Below, piece by piece: positions 33,206 to 44,194 of a stretch of 64,000 nucleotides of DNA. The DNA is from Immersiella caudata (taxonomy: Eukaryota > Ascomycota > Sordariomycetes > Sordariales > Lasiosphaeriaceae). Location: assembly GCA_030512335.1 (NCBI GenBank), contig JAULSU010000007.1, positions 558,001 to 622,000 on the forward strand. The letters run 5' to 3'. The notes beneath the pieces are model-generated. The model saw only the letters and a program-made list of their open reading frames with translations. It was not told where the DNA came from and did no database searches. The position numbers and the translations under genes are program-made. Position 1 is the stretch's first letter, and each line of letters opens with the position of its first letter.

Positions 33206-34751
33206 TCACTTCTCCACCTTGTACTCCGTCGTCTTCACAATCCCCTTGAAGTCCGGATCCGGCGGTATTTGCATGATCGCGTCCTCGTCGATACTCGGCT
33301 TCTCCCCCATCACCTCATCCTTTACACTTTCGCCGTTGTTGACAGTCGCCGTGAAGCTCGTTTTCTCTCGGTTCACCGCGGCCCATTGCTCTGGGTTAGG
33401 ACTGGCCATGCCCTCGACGAAGACGCCTGATGCTGTGTTCTGTCGAAGGTATCTTCGCTTCTCGCTGCCGCTCTTCGGAATTCGGTCCAACGCCTTGCCT
33501 GCTCTGTAGTAGTTTGCGTCCTTGTAGTTGCCGTGGTCAGAGAGTTTGAGAAGGCTTCCTAGGAGCGGCCGTAGAGTGGGCGTGCAGGCTGCAATAATGC
33601 CGATATCGAGTTGAAGGCTGGTGAGGTTGGTCAGATAACCAAACAGTCAGACAATCTTGGAAGACTCACGCTCCAAAAAAGGGTGCCCACGGTTGACTAC
33701 AATGCTATTGTTAGCCACTACAAGTAACAAACTCTTGGTAAGCCTTGACTCACAAGGTTCCGTCCCTCTCATGAACAAAGGCGATAATGAAGACGGCCTT
33801 GGCAACCCCCAGCGCCACAGCACTGACAGAGATTAGCAAACGTGCCTCAAGATGACACGCGTACTCACAAGTATCCCCCGCTCAGAATCCCAATCAGATA
33901 CAACCGTGTCCGTCTCTGGAGTTGAAGACTCCATATCAACGGTACCGGCAGTGTTGCAAACAAGACATCAGTCGTTATATTGCATGCTGGAATCAATCAG
34001 CAGATGCCCAGATGCCAAGCTCTCAGGGGTAGCCTAGGTTAAGACAATAAGGGAGGACTTACCAGCATTGAAGAGCCCAAAATCACGATAGAGCTCCCTG
34101 TTGTAGCACTTGGTGCCCGGCGTTCGTTCCCACAGCCCCGATATGGGCCGGCACCACGTCAAGAACGTGATGAATGCAAACAGTGTGTAGAAGCACGTGA
34201 AGCCTGCACTAACTGTTAGTTCTGTCTCTGCACGATTAGGATGAAGGCATACCAATGAGCGTCCATAGTATCCGCTTGTACCACCTCCCTCCCCTGTTCA
34301 GTCGAAGTAGCGACAAGGCAATCGAAACCTTGAGAAACCCAAACGCAAATGATGCCTCCAGCACCGATTCGTAAAACTGCGCTTCCAGCACGGTCGAGAG
34401 CTCATCCCTCGACACGTATCTTTGACGACGACCGTATCCATTTCTGCAGCACACGATCCAAGCCGCGAAGCCCGCTATCCCGAATAACTGCGCCAAGTCA
34501 GAGGTGTTCGTTCCCCCTTTGGAGATGAATCTTACCACAGCCAGAACCATAAACACATCGTCCTTCCCAAACGACCGCACGAGAATCGCCCGCGTGTAGA
34601 ACCGCAGACACGCTGTGATGAAGGCGCAACTCCACGCGACGACCACAATAGACAGAAAGGTCGCTAAATTGCTGTCGTTGGCAGGATTGTATCCGCCGAT
34701 CGTGGTGCCGTTGCCGAACGTGGTGTTGCTAGGGCCCACGATGGATGCCAT
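33206..34751 (-). CDS. Rhodopsin-domain (PTH11-like) integral membrane protein
   Basis: Seven-helix plasma-membrane protein of the large fungal rhodopsin-domain family. Seven exons on the minus strand (34751..34536, 34487..34253, 34203..34063, 33986..33869, 33822..33754, 33696..33670, 33617..33206) keep phase and give 405 aa. Family features: N-glycosylation-type Asn residues before TM1 (SNTTFGNGTT), RFYTRAILVRSFGKDDVFMVLAV, KVSIALSLLRL, WCRPISGLWER and the long loop with CYN, then VLFATLPVPLIWSLQL and ALQLDIGIIAACTPTLRPLL. The tail is charged and cytoplasmic. The first intron (34488-34535) is 48 nt and stop-free, so its removal is less certain than the others. Ligand unknown. Confidence 0.85.
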
Positions 34752-37393
34752 GATGGCCAGTAGTCAAAGTCCGCGTCGCCAGGAGCAGCAAGACGCCGTC
34801 GAAGCATGGACGGCGGCGGAGAGAAGCGAAGGGGAATGTGGCCAAGGGGGCCCCCGATAAGTGGGCACGGTGACACCCATCTACTTTAATTCAACAGCGC
34901 TCCCTGCGGCCAACCAGCCGCCGCCAGACCGCAGTGCTAACGTTACTCGGTGCCACTTTCGGCACTCCTCCGCAATAACCCGAAATTGAATCTGGGGAAG
35001 AGCGTGGGCAGGGGGACTGCGCGGCGGGCAGCGAGGCACATGGATGGGACCGCCGATATGGACTTTCCCCAGTGCCGCACCACGTCAACTGAAAGCTTGG
35101 CGGGTTGGCAGGTCGGGAGGTGTCGAGCCCGTCCTATGGGGCGCCCTCGCGCAGAGTGAGAAAGACAAGGGGTCGCGGCAACTTCTGGCTAAAGTCGCGC
35201 CCCCCTAGCTTCGTGCCGCCACCGGCCAACAGCCCGGGCCCGCTCGACATACCGGGTTCAATCTGGGCTCGCTCGCGCAGAGGCCAACCATACGCAGCCG
35301 TGAAAGGCATGTAATCATGCGTGCCTTATGCCGCGCAGGCTAGCGGGACACGAGGGACCGCAAGCGGGGGTGATCTAGATCGTGGAATCGGTCCGGCTGG
35401 GCCAACGGGCAACCCTCGCTTGTCGATGTGCTCGGCGAGCATAAACTCAAAGTTGGTGTGCACCCAAGCCCTCGCTTGGGCGCGGTTAAGAAGCTCAAAT
35501 ATTTTGTTTCATGACCCCTCGCGACGATCTTGAATTGAACTGTTTTCTTTGGGACGGCACCGTTGCTGATTGGCGCGTCTTTGTCTGTGGCGGCTGCAGC
35601 GACGATTGTCGACTGAAAACCCAATGCCCGCCTCAGGGGTCAACTGATGCTAAATCTGGCCTTGGTGTCGACCCGGATACCGGCCTTGTGTTTATGCGAA
35701 CAGGACTATGCAGTCAGACTATGCGAGCGATTGATTGATCCATCTCGAGGGCGTCTCGTTTTGATTCTGAGCGGCAAAATGGCGCTGCATGGAGATGCCA
35801 TTTGGATGTCCGCGATCGGTCTCCAAATAACGCATCGGGATGTTGGAAGAGTCTGTTCTGGCTCGTTTAGACCTCTGTATGATTGCTCTTAAAACGTTAC
35901 ACTGAAGCTGGGGGAGGTAATCAACGATCTGCGAGCTAATCAGCGGTGACATTGGCGGATGATAGACATCGACTTGGGATGTCATGTCTCAACCGATAAT
36001 GAGATTCCTATGCTGGCCCCGTAACCGCTCAGACTGCCCAGGTCTGTTGAGATTCCCAATGCTCAAGCCGCCAGGATGGCTGGCGCAGGCGATTAATCTA
36101 TGTCGAGATATCTCAAAGAACGTTCAAACTGAGGGTTGCGGCGGGTCGGAAGAGCGGGGGCCAAGGCGCTTTCCAGCGAGCGAGCCGTGGCGGCGCAGTC
36201 TAGAACGTGTAGATGAATTATTCCGCCTATGACGGCTGAGGCAGCGCCGCCCGAGTCTGGTGCCGAATCCAGATCTAAATCTCCGCAGCGCGCTTGTGTT
36301 TGGCGATCGGGGGTGATGCCAGGGTGGGCACCTGGTAGGGTCGTAGTGTGAGTTGCAGGATGTGGATTCAGCAGAACGTGGGCGTTGTTCCTTCCCGTCA
36401 GAGTGTTTCCACGTGTGGCTCCACAGCAAAGCTTGCCAATCGCACTGGCAAACTTTGGGAGAGCATGCCAGACTGGGCTTGGAAGGCAACAAACTCAGAT
36501 GACTACGGGCTGTATTCCACTGTTATTCACATTGTGTTTGGCGGGGAGGACAATGGGCCATGATTAAGCATGATGAGTCTTTGTTCATTGGGAACCCATT
36601 CATGTTGCTTCTTGGAAGCATTGCGGTCAATGAAGACCGGGTTTGTGTTTGATTCTGCTGTCTGGTGTCTCCAATCGTTTTCGGGTTATCCAATTCCATG
36701 TCCCAGGTAGTTTGCCCCCTGACAGAGCTGGCAAAGCATGTGGGTTTACCTTAATATAGGGGGTGTTCTAGCATGAAAGGGGAAAAACGAATATCTCGAA
36801 TTTCTTTTGAGGGAAGCACGTTCGTGGTGCAAGAAGCTGCGGTAGTCATTTCCTCACACACGTCTGGCAAAACATGAACCTCAACCCACCCGCATTTTCA
36901 CGTCAAAGACTTCATCCTCATTCAAACCCTCAACTCCCTCATCCTTGCCCGAACATCGCATGTCAAACGTCAGCGATGTCGCTCGAAGTCACTCTACGCG
37001 TGTGCTATGTTGGCCAGGGGTTTCGTCTGGAATTTCTGCCTTCCGCTCGAACTCAAGTTCGACCAGTGAGTCTTGGGCCAAAACCTTAAAGGTGGGTGAA
37101 GTTGCGTTTAGTTTTCGGCGACATGCTTTCGGCGACATGCTTTCGGCGGCATGCTTTCGTCTGGAAGTGTAAGGCGGAGCCTCGTCTTGTATATTCACTA
37201 TTGGATTCAAGAGGAGTATTAATATCTTCCACTCCTATCCTCCAGCCCTATTCTCTTCTCATTATCGACACCAGTTTAACCCGAAGAGCTTGAAAACTCA
37301 TTTCAAGGTTCTTTTTCTCTCGTGTCGCGCCTGGTTCAAGCAGTTTCGCCGACTGGCTACCCACATCAAGTATCGTAGACCTACCGCGCAACC
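34752..37393. other. Long intergenic region, gene-poor
   Basis: About 2.6 kb upstream of the rhodopsin-like gene and of the first RRM-like paralogue. No convincing gene, transposon terminus or target-site duplication was seen; only short frames under 90 codons. It contains the 14-bp tandem repeats at 37117-37158. Confidence 0.5.
37117..37158. repeat. 14-bp tandem repeat, three copies
   Basis: GGCGACATGCTTTC occurs twice exactly (37117-37130, 37131-37144) and once with one change (37145-37158). It lies about 240 nt upstream of the RRM-like gene start. Confidence 0.7.
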
Positions 37394-38820
37394 ATGGCTG
37401 ATGAGCCCAGAACGCAGCTACTGAGGTACGGCCACTCCCCATATATGAACACGCGCTATTACTGAAAATCATACTCAGCTCTTTATGGTCGATGAAGGAC
37501 GCAGACAGCACCTCGCCTGCTCAACAGACACCGCCAACTCTTTGGGCGAGTCCAACCTATGCCGTCGAGGCTGGGCAGCCCTGGCACGGCCGTCTCGCTG
37601 TTGCGCAGGTCCAAAACCAGCTCCAGACTCTCTGTTTTCAGGCCTCGGTGCCTTCCGTCTCCTCTGTCGACATGCAAGCAACCCTGGGACCCTTCCTCGC
37701 CCCCTCTCCTCCTAATCTGGCCCTGGTATCAGCAAAGCTTCTCCGCCCGCCTCCCGGCCTTACACAACCTCAGACTCCCTACCTCCAAAGCCCCGTCACC
37801 TCCGTATCTCCCACCACCGGACAACTGACTCCCGCCTCCTCCGCTGCCTCTTTTCCCCCAAGCCCGGTTGCGACATCAACAAAGATTCTTCCCCCGCCTC
37901 CTACTCTTGCCCAACACCAGGCTACCGGTTACCAAGCATACGGCTTTGGCATCCGCAGTCAAGCGACCCCTGGCCCTTCCGTCGCCACTTCTTTCCCTGC
38001 TCCGGTCTCGCTTCCAGCAAACCTTCCTCCTCAGCCTTCCCACCATGCCCGGCCCCAGCCTTTCTGCCCACAGTGCTGTACCTTTCCCGCCTACAGGCAA
38101 CCAACCCCTGGCCCCTCCTCCGCCTCTCCCCCACAAGCCCGGGACGCATCGCCAGTAAACCACTGTCCCGGACCCTTGCCGTTCCGGCCTCATCGCCCCA
38201 AATTCTCGGATAACTACCAGGGTGAAAGAGACAACACGCGCAACCAGAGCGCAGACATCCTTGACAGCCAAAACTGCTCCTTCTGGATCGTGGGCCTTGC
38301 CCCTGACGTCACTGTCAATGACGTTCTCGACCAGATCAAAAACATCGGCAGGGTGTTTCAGGTCTATATCAACGAAGCCGTCGGCAAGCATCCGACGTCT
38401 GCGGCCAAGCTTACTTTCTTTGACCTCGAGGGGGCCAGGAGGTTCTTGGCAAAGGTTCAAAGAGAGGGGGGCTTCCGAGTCGGTTCGCATCTTGCCAGGG
38501 TGATGAGGAACCGCATCAAGGTCGCACAGCAGGGAAAGCGCAGCAAGGGCCACTCAAGGGTGATTAAGTTGTATGGCTCTCGTGTGGTCCTGCATCGAGC
38601 GAGGATTGACAAGGTGCTGTCGGGTGAGATCAAGATCTACAACATTGAGTTTTACGAAGAGGTCGAGCATTCGGTCCCTGGCGAGGTGGCCATCACGATA
38701 CGGTTTGGATCGTACAGGGCTCAGACCGAAGGTGCTTGGAAGTTGTTTAATCAGCACTTTGAGGAGGATGGGATTAGGATCGAGTACGGGGTTGATCCTT
38801 GTGATCGAGTTGAGGAGTAG
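37394..38820 (+). CDS. Two-domain RRM-like protein, lineage-specific (copy 1, intact)
   Basis: Exon 37394..37425 (start in accATGG context) and 37479..38820 splice in phase to 457 aa; without the small first exon the protein would start at 37492. I do not recognise a named family. Residues 1-260 are Pro/Ser/Thr/Ala-rich and disordered. Two consecutive beta-alpha-beta-beta-alpha-beta units follow: CSFWIVGLAPDVTVNDVLDQ ... SAAKLTFFDLEGARRFL (RNP2- and RNP1-like strands, degenerate) and SRVIKLYGS ... EVAITIRFGSYRAQTEGAWKLF, ending IEYGVDPC. A basic link RNRIKVAQQGKRSKGHSRV joins them. Homologous segments recur downstream at 39770 and 43380, making a tandem family. RNA or nucleic-acid binding is a structural inference only. 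Confidence 0.72.
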
Positions 38821-39769
38821 TTGGCTTGGAGGGATGGGCTCGCCAGACTCGAGCTGGACTGGGACGGTGAACTGGATATCAGGATCAATGTGACCGGCAG
38901 GACCGGAACTTGATGCCAAAACACTGTAGAAAGGGTCAATACACTCTATAATAATCACAGTTGCTGTACTGGTGTCTTCTTCCAACCGTTGTGCCTTGTG
39001 CTATGTGTTCCTTTCCTATCAGTTCCATAATTCACTGCCCGGCGAGTTGGCGAGAAAGGACATCAGGGGCAGCAAAAAAGAAGAAACAGTCTACAGAACT
39101 GTGTGCCACAGAACTGCGTGCCGCGGGCCGGTCTCAAACCTGCATCGTAGTTTCTGCGACTTCCACACTCGTGAAAGCACAGCATTCCTCGCATGACCAA
39201 TTATGCTACGACGACACAACAGCCTGCGCTTTTTGAATCCGAGATGAACTCACTATATGCCTTAGCTGCTGTTTGGTTTGTGTTGCCCCACTGATGCGTT
39301 CTCCCAGCGAATTCTCGGCGTCAGTGAATCAGATGATCGGGTTGCCTGAGGTGGAGTTTCTGCCCCCTCGTATCGCCTAACGTTCCCTTTTCTCTGCCAC
39401 GGAATCACGAGCAGACCATTCTCACAACCATCTCGCTCGCTTTCCTGTTTCCAGCACCCCGAAGTCACCATTCCAACTGCCAGCATTGTTGAAGCTTTGC
39501 CAAAGAGGTATACAAAAGGCATGTTCAAGTTCATGCCCTTGCAGGTTGTCCGGTCGCTCACACGTGCATGTCTCCCTACACAGATTATCGACTGCTACAA
39601 CGACGTTTCACGCACGGCTACTTTCACAAAAGACCAGCATCGTGACTCAAGGCAGATCAAAAGATGGATGACACGCTCTCTCACCTAGAGAATCTTCGCC
39701 TTGACGGTGATAAAAAAGACCACCCACCCGTTCCCATCACAGGCTCAAGACAATAAACAAACTCCACCG
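38821..39769. other. Intergenic between family copies 1 and 2
   Basis: About 950 nt without a supportable gene. Confidence 0.45.
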
Positions 39770-40548
39770 ATGCCAGCCACTCGCACCTTTCGCCCCTCTA
39801 CCTTCGACACCTGCAACGCCCCCATGCAGCGGGACCGTCGCCTCCTTGGTCGCCTGAACGAAAACCCCACAGCCTCCGTTCCCCCTATCCCAGCCCAAGT
39901 CCAGCGCCCACTTACCGCCCACTTACCGCCCCGACCTCAACCGCCGCGACCTACGGATCAACCTCCTCGACATCCACCATTGGCACCCCCCCTCACCCCC
40001 TCCTCCTCCTCCTCCGCCTCCCCCACGACATCACCCCCACCACCCTCCTCTCCTCCATCCGCAACATCGACAAGATCCGCACACTCACCATCACCCGCAA
40101 GCCCGGCTCCCACCCCAGCGCCAACCTCCAATTCTTCACCCACGCCGCCAACTCCCGCTTCTACACCTCCACCCGCCAGGGTCTTACCATTGCCGGCCAC
40201 CGCGTCCTCGTCATTTGGTCCCGCAAACTCGCTGATAAAGAGTACCCCGTCAATGAGATCACTCGTGACCACTCCCGGGTCATGAGAATCACGGGAAGGA
40301 AGGAAGTTGTTGATCTGAGGGTGATCAAGGAGATATTGGAGAGGAGGGAGGGGTATTTGCATCCCGAGGTGAGCTGTGAGGTTGAGAATGTGGACGAGAT
40401 TTCTGTGGGGTTGAGGGAGGAAGAGGTAGGGTATGAGATTCGGTTTGTGGCGTTTGCGCCGGATACGCAGATTGCGTGGATGGTGTTGGAGAGGGAGCTG
40501 GAGGGGAGGGGAGTGGTTATGGGGTGGGGGAGCGATCCTTGTGCTTGA
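39770..40548 (+). pseudogene. RRM-like family copy 2, out of frame after an 11-bp duplication
   Basis: The start at 39770 opens a Pro/Thr-rich frame like the N-terminus of copy 1. The two RRM-like domains lie in another frame from about 39990 to the stop at 40546-40548: LPHDITPTTLLSSIRNIDK, HPSANLQFF, DHSRVMRITG, YEIRFVAFAPDTQIAWMVLE and the family ending GWGSDPC. The two frames are separated by an exact 11-bp tandem duplication (39907-39928). Counting a single unit, the upstream and downstream frames are continuous, so the duplication alone explains the break. The domain region is free of stops, suggesting a recent event. A sequencing or assembly error in this C-rich tract is the main alternative. 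The N-terminal region is much shorter than in copy 1. Confidence 0.7.
39907..39928. repeat. 11-bp exact tandem duplication inside a coding region
   Basis: CCCACTTACCG at 39907-39917 is repeated at 39918-39928. Eleven bases shift the frame by two and separate the N-terminal and domain-encoding frames of family copy 2. Confidence 0.85.
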
Positions 40549-41397
40549 TGAGTGGGGAAGGATATAGGTGGGGGATGATTAGGGTTTGGTGTTTCGTGAG
40601 TCTTGATTTTTTTTATCTTTTGTAGATTATTCAGGGGCTAGAAAATGCGGACTTTCCTGGTGCGGCGCATTTCGTTTCAGCGGCGATCTTGTGTGTGCCG
40701 GGAGCACAGGCGTGAAACATAGGCCTCTTCGTTGCAGGGAGGTCTCTTCGTTAAACGGGGTCGGACGGGGACTTCGGAGGCTCCTCCTGCCTGCGGTACG
40801 GTCTTCGGGTACGGCGAGTGGATGGGGAATTTGACGTTTTATCATGGCTTCATGTGGCACTAGATCACAACAAAAACTTGGCGGCATTTCCTATTCCCGA
40901 AAAGCACAAAGCTTTTATCAAACCATAAGTTTGGCAAATCTGCCAAGTCATACAGTGATGGCTTTGCCTGGGGTGACAATACCCCTGCTGAGTCAAAAAC
41001 ACCAAAAGTATGTCAGTAATAGTTTTATAAATAAAGCGGTTGAAATGAACTCTAAAATCCACCTTGGGTACCTCTAAACTTCATATCTTAACCATGATGT
41101 CTGGAGGTCTCGAGTCCAAAGTGCCGATAATGTTGACAGGCATACTTTACAGCGAGTCTAAGTTTGTTTTATCCCAACATTTGACCTCAAAGTCAAAATG
41201 CTGAAGGAAACCTTGACGTCAGGATCAAGGCGCTGTTCTTGAATATATGTTCCGCTCGCGGCGAGTTCTCTCCAACATGACTGCTTATCCTCCACGGCTC
41301 TTTTCTTCTTCCTCGCCTCGACTTCGCTCACTGCGTACCTCAGATCTCACGCCTCTCACCTGACCCAGACTGCTTGGCCCAGCAAATCACGATCAAG
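40549..41397. other. AT-richer intergenic region
   Basis: About 850 nt; 40860-41250 is noticeably richer in A+T than neighbouring genes. No gene seen. Confidence 0.45.
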
Positions 41398-41760
41398 ATG
41401 GACCAAACTACTACCTCAGCCCCAGCCTCACAGCCCGGCGATGCCTTGCAGGCCAGCATCGACGCAATTTGTCGAGCGCAGCGTGAGGACTTCCGCAGAC
41501 ATCAGCAGACCTGTCAGTCATGCTCAGGTCTTCCTGATTGGGCCGCGCAGTTCGGATACCTGCCATTGTGCTACAAGCCGGCCCCATTGCGAACAGAAGA
41601 ACCTGAAAGCGAGTCTTCTGAGGGTGCGGCACCCCCGCAGGACACGGCCCCGCCCAGAAGGGCACCGGTAGACGAAGCCCCTGCACTTTGGCATCCCAGG
41701 CCCCGCCGTCCTAATGTTTGCGCCAAAATCCTCAACTATGGCCTACCGTCCGAAGGATAA
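41398..41760 (+). CDS. Hypothetical small protein, uncertain
   Basis: A 120-aa frame starting MDQTTTSAPASQPGD, with a helix (residues 18-38, LQASIDAICRAQREDFRRH), a CQSC pair and an acidic then Pro/Arg-rich tail. No family recognised. An overlapping plus-strand frame (41714-41986) encodes a more protein-like helical segment (FELREAWQKHPHLVKELADY, VSTLALLAMTLDRAEGKIAS), so the gene may be interrupted by a frameshift or its exon structure may be misread. It lies between copies 2 and 3 of the RRM-like family. Low confidence that it is expressed. Confidence 0.3.
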   Translation: MDQTTTSAPASQPGDALQASIDAICRAQREDFRRHQQTCQSCSGLPDWAAQFGYLPLCYKPAPLRTEEPESESSEGAAPPQDTAPPRRAPVDEAPALWHPRPRRPNVCAKILNYGLPSEG

Positions 41761-41986
41761 TCACCGTTTGATTGTCCCGCCCTCCTCCTTCGCTGGCCTC
41801 CCGCTTGGGCAACACTGTTCAGGCCATCACTTCGAACTGCGAGAAGCCTGGCAAAAACATCCCCATTTGGTCAAGGAGCTCGCCGACTATAATAAGACAA
41901 ATATAGATGTGTCAACACTTGCTCTTTTGGCAATGACTCTCGATAGAGCAGAAGGCAAAATCGCCTCAAAGGCGCTTCCCCAGTAA

Positions 41987-42754
41987 CCCCCCCCCGTTGT
42001 CTTGCCACTCGCCCCATTCGACGATCTCGCCCTGTGTGGTGTTTAGTATAAAACCTAACACAGACCCCCACACGCCAAGGTACCCAAGTCAGCACTTCCC
42101 TGCCTTCGAACCTTCGCATTCGCACGACCTCGGGTCCTCGTCGTTTTGGTTTGCGGTCCTGGCGAGGGGCTCTTCGACAATTCGGGAAGCCGCTCTTCAT
42201 GTTTCCATCCAGTCGTTGTGAGTGTCAAGGCTATTGGCCGTTTTTTTTATTCGTATTACTTATGATTTCATAGCAGCAATAGAAGGCCGGGAATAGAAGC
42301 TGTTCAAATATATTAATGTGTTTGTATTTTTTGCCTGCCGTCGTGACGGGAGGAGGTGACACGCGCACGCCTTGGAGGAGAGGCAGCTCCTTCCTCAGAT
42401 CGCTCAGTCGTTAAGTGGATCCCATGGAAGCGCGTTGATCTTGTGACTGACGCGTCGAATCTTGTCGCCGGGATTCACTGCCTTGCCGGCGTCATCCCAT
42501 CTTTTGTGCGCACACTTATGGTGATAATTCTTACAGTTCCTCCAGCCTCCCTCTTCCTTCTTCCAACATCACCAAGCCTTCATCAGGTCGTCTTGAAACT
42601 GAAGGAAGCACCTCACAAAGCTCCTCGATCGCTCTGTGGTAAAACGACAGACATCTCCTCAGGTTTGTGGCGCTTAACTCTGCCAAGAACTTCGAGAAAC
42701 AGGTCTGACTTAAAATTGCAGTTCGGCATCGACGCCTTGAAACTCGATTGGACC
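41987..42754. other. Intergenic region before family copy 3
   Basis: About 770 nt with T-rich runs near 42240-42330. Frames from 42356 enter copy 3 but the first plausible start is 42755. Confidence 0.35.
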
Positions 42755-43980
42755 ATGGATCACCACGTTAAGACGTTGGAGGTGGCGATGGCCTCGACTG
42801 TCGCCAGTCTGGCGGGGGTCTTCCAGCCCAAACAAACGTGGCTATCGCTACGTCTTCTGTCTCGCCCATCAACAAGCAATACACCAACAAGACGTCCAAC
42901 ATCTGGCGCCGCAGCTGGATTTACAACGTTAGCACCGAAATTTATAGCAATGAAGACTACAGCTTCCGCTTCGAGGGCCCGGAGCTTCTACTTCAAATTC
43001 TCCGCTCTTTCGTGGTCCGAGGGTCCCTCAACTATCAACTGCCTGATTGCACCTCCCAACGCGGAGATCCCCAAGTTTGCCGTCTCGTTCACCAAAACCC
43101 TGCCCACAACCCGGCGTGGCAGCTGGGTTCACGACAACGGCACAGGACTTTGGAGCAACGAGAATCACGGTTTCCGTTTCGAGACCCAGAGCTTTTGCTC
43201 CAACTTCTGCGCTCCTTTGTATTCCAGGGTCCCTCCACGTTCAAAAAGCTTTTCCGCGATGGCCCCCCTCAGGCTCCGAAGCAACAAGCCGACGTTTCCG
43301 ACAACGCGCACCCCTTCCCAAGCAACGGAGGCGGACATCCTACCAGAGGCCACACACAACACATCGGAAGCATTAACCAGGAGGATGAGTGGAAGGTGTC
43401 GCCCAACTATGAAGATGACACGACACTGGCCCGCAATCTCCCCGCATATACCCCAACTGCCGAGAACTGCGCCCTATTTGTGATGGGTCTTCTAGTCAAT
43501 GTCACCATCTCCAAGATCCTCAATGCGATCCGTGGGACCGGAAAGGCATACCAAGTACACATCAACCCCGCAACCGGAAGCCACGCGACTGCCGCAGTAA
43601 AGCTGACATCCTTTACTCGCAACGCAGCGGAACGATTCTTCGCTGCCACTCGCACAGGGTTCTTCGTCAAAGGAAGCCGCGCAACCGTTGTCTGGAACCA
43701 AATCCTGGTTCCCTCGCAAGTTGGAGCAGCGGCACAGAAGTCGAGAGTACTAATTATCAACGGCCCCAACACCTTTGTCAGCCTGCATAATATTATAAGG
43801 ATTATGGACGATTTGACGAAGTTTTACGACTTAGAGTCTGCTTTTGACTGCCCGGGACGAGTGGAGATGCGGTTGGGTGCTTTCGCGCGTAGGCGGAGGC
43901 CGCGGAGGCCATAATCCGTGGACAGGCTGAGGCTCACGCTATCCCTATTCTTATCGAGTGGGTCGTGACTCCTGCGAGTA
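42755..43980 (+). pseudogene. RRM-like family copy 3, frames in conflict
   Basis: ATG at 42755 opens a frame that stays open to 43483, but the homologous domains are in a different frame that has no ATG until inside the first domain. Copy 1-like sequence starts at about 43386 (KVSPNYEDD, against KFSDNYQGE in copy 1) and continues NCALFVMGLLVNVTISKIL, ATAAVKLTSF, KSRVLIINGPNTFVSLHNII to VEMRLGAFA. The frame then terminates at 43914, while the expected C-terminus (AEAAEAIIRGQAEAHAIPI, then IEWVVTP) is readable from 43893 in another frame. So one break lies upstream of the domains and another near 43890. The N-terminal half contains the 208-nt-spaced repeats at 42911-43242. An unrecognised intron could explain the first conflict, but not obviously the second. 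Confidence 0.6.
42911..43242. repeat. Diverged direct repeat, spacing about 208 nt
   Basis: A segment of about 125 nt (42911-43036) recurs at 43119-43242. Shared landmarks include gcagctgg, agcaatgaagac against agcaacgagaat, ttccgcttcgag against ttccgtttcgag, and gggtccctc. Offsets of 208 falling to 206 indicate small indels. It is an old tandem duplication within the 5' half of family copy 3. Confidence 0.65.
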
Positions 43981-44020
43981 GGCAATCGGAGGCACCCGAA
44001 GCGTGGAGGAGTATCACTGG

Positions 44021-44045
44021 AAAAAAAAAAGAGAGGGGGGGGGGG
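44021..44045. repeat. Homopolymer runs A10 and G11
   Basis: A run of ten A (44021-44030), then gaga and eleven G (44035-44045) in the spacer between family copy 3 and the MFS gene. A probable length-variable site. Confidence 0.8.
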
Positions 44046-44194
44046 CTGGGTTAAGCTGGGAGTGGGTAGATTGATTCTTTGTCAAGTTGCATTATATTTT
44101 AGACTTGTATCATAGCAATGGCCTATCTCTTCGTGGTGTTTGGTCCAACCAAAGATGTGAGAGGAGAATGTCTAACCTCAGGGTAACAAACTAG

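Noticed and set aside
34752..37393. Degenerate transposon in the long spacer
   Set aside because: No transposase or reverse-transcriptase residues, terminal repeats or target duplications could be seen.
39701..40285. 194-codon Pro/Ser-rich plus-strand frame
   Set aside because: Only its 5' part is credible; after the 11-bp duplication it reads the RRM-like domains out of frame.
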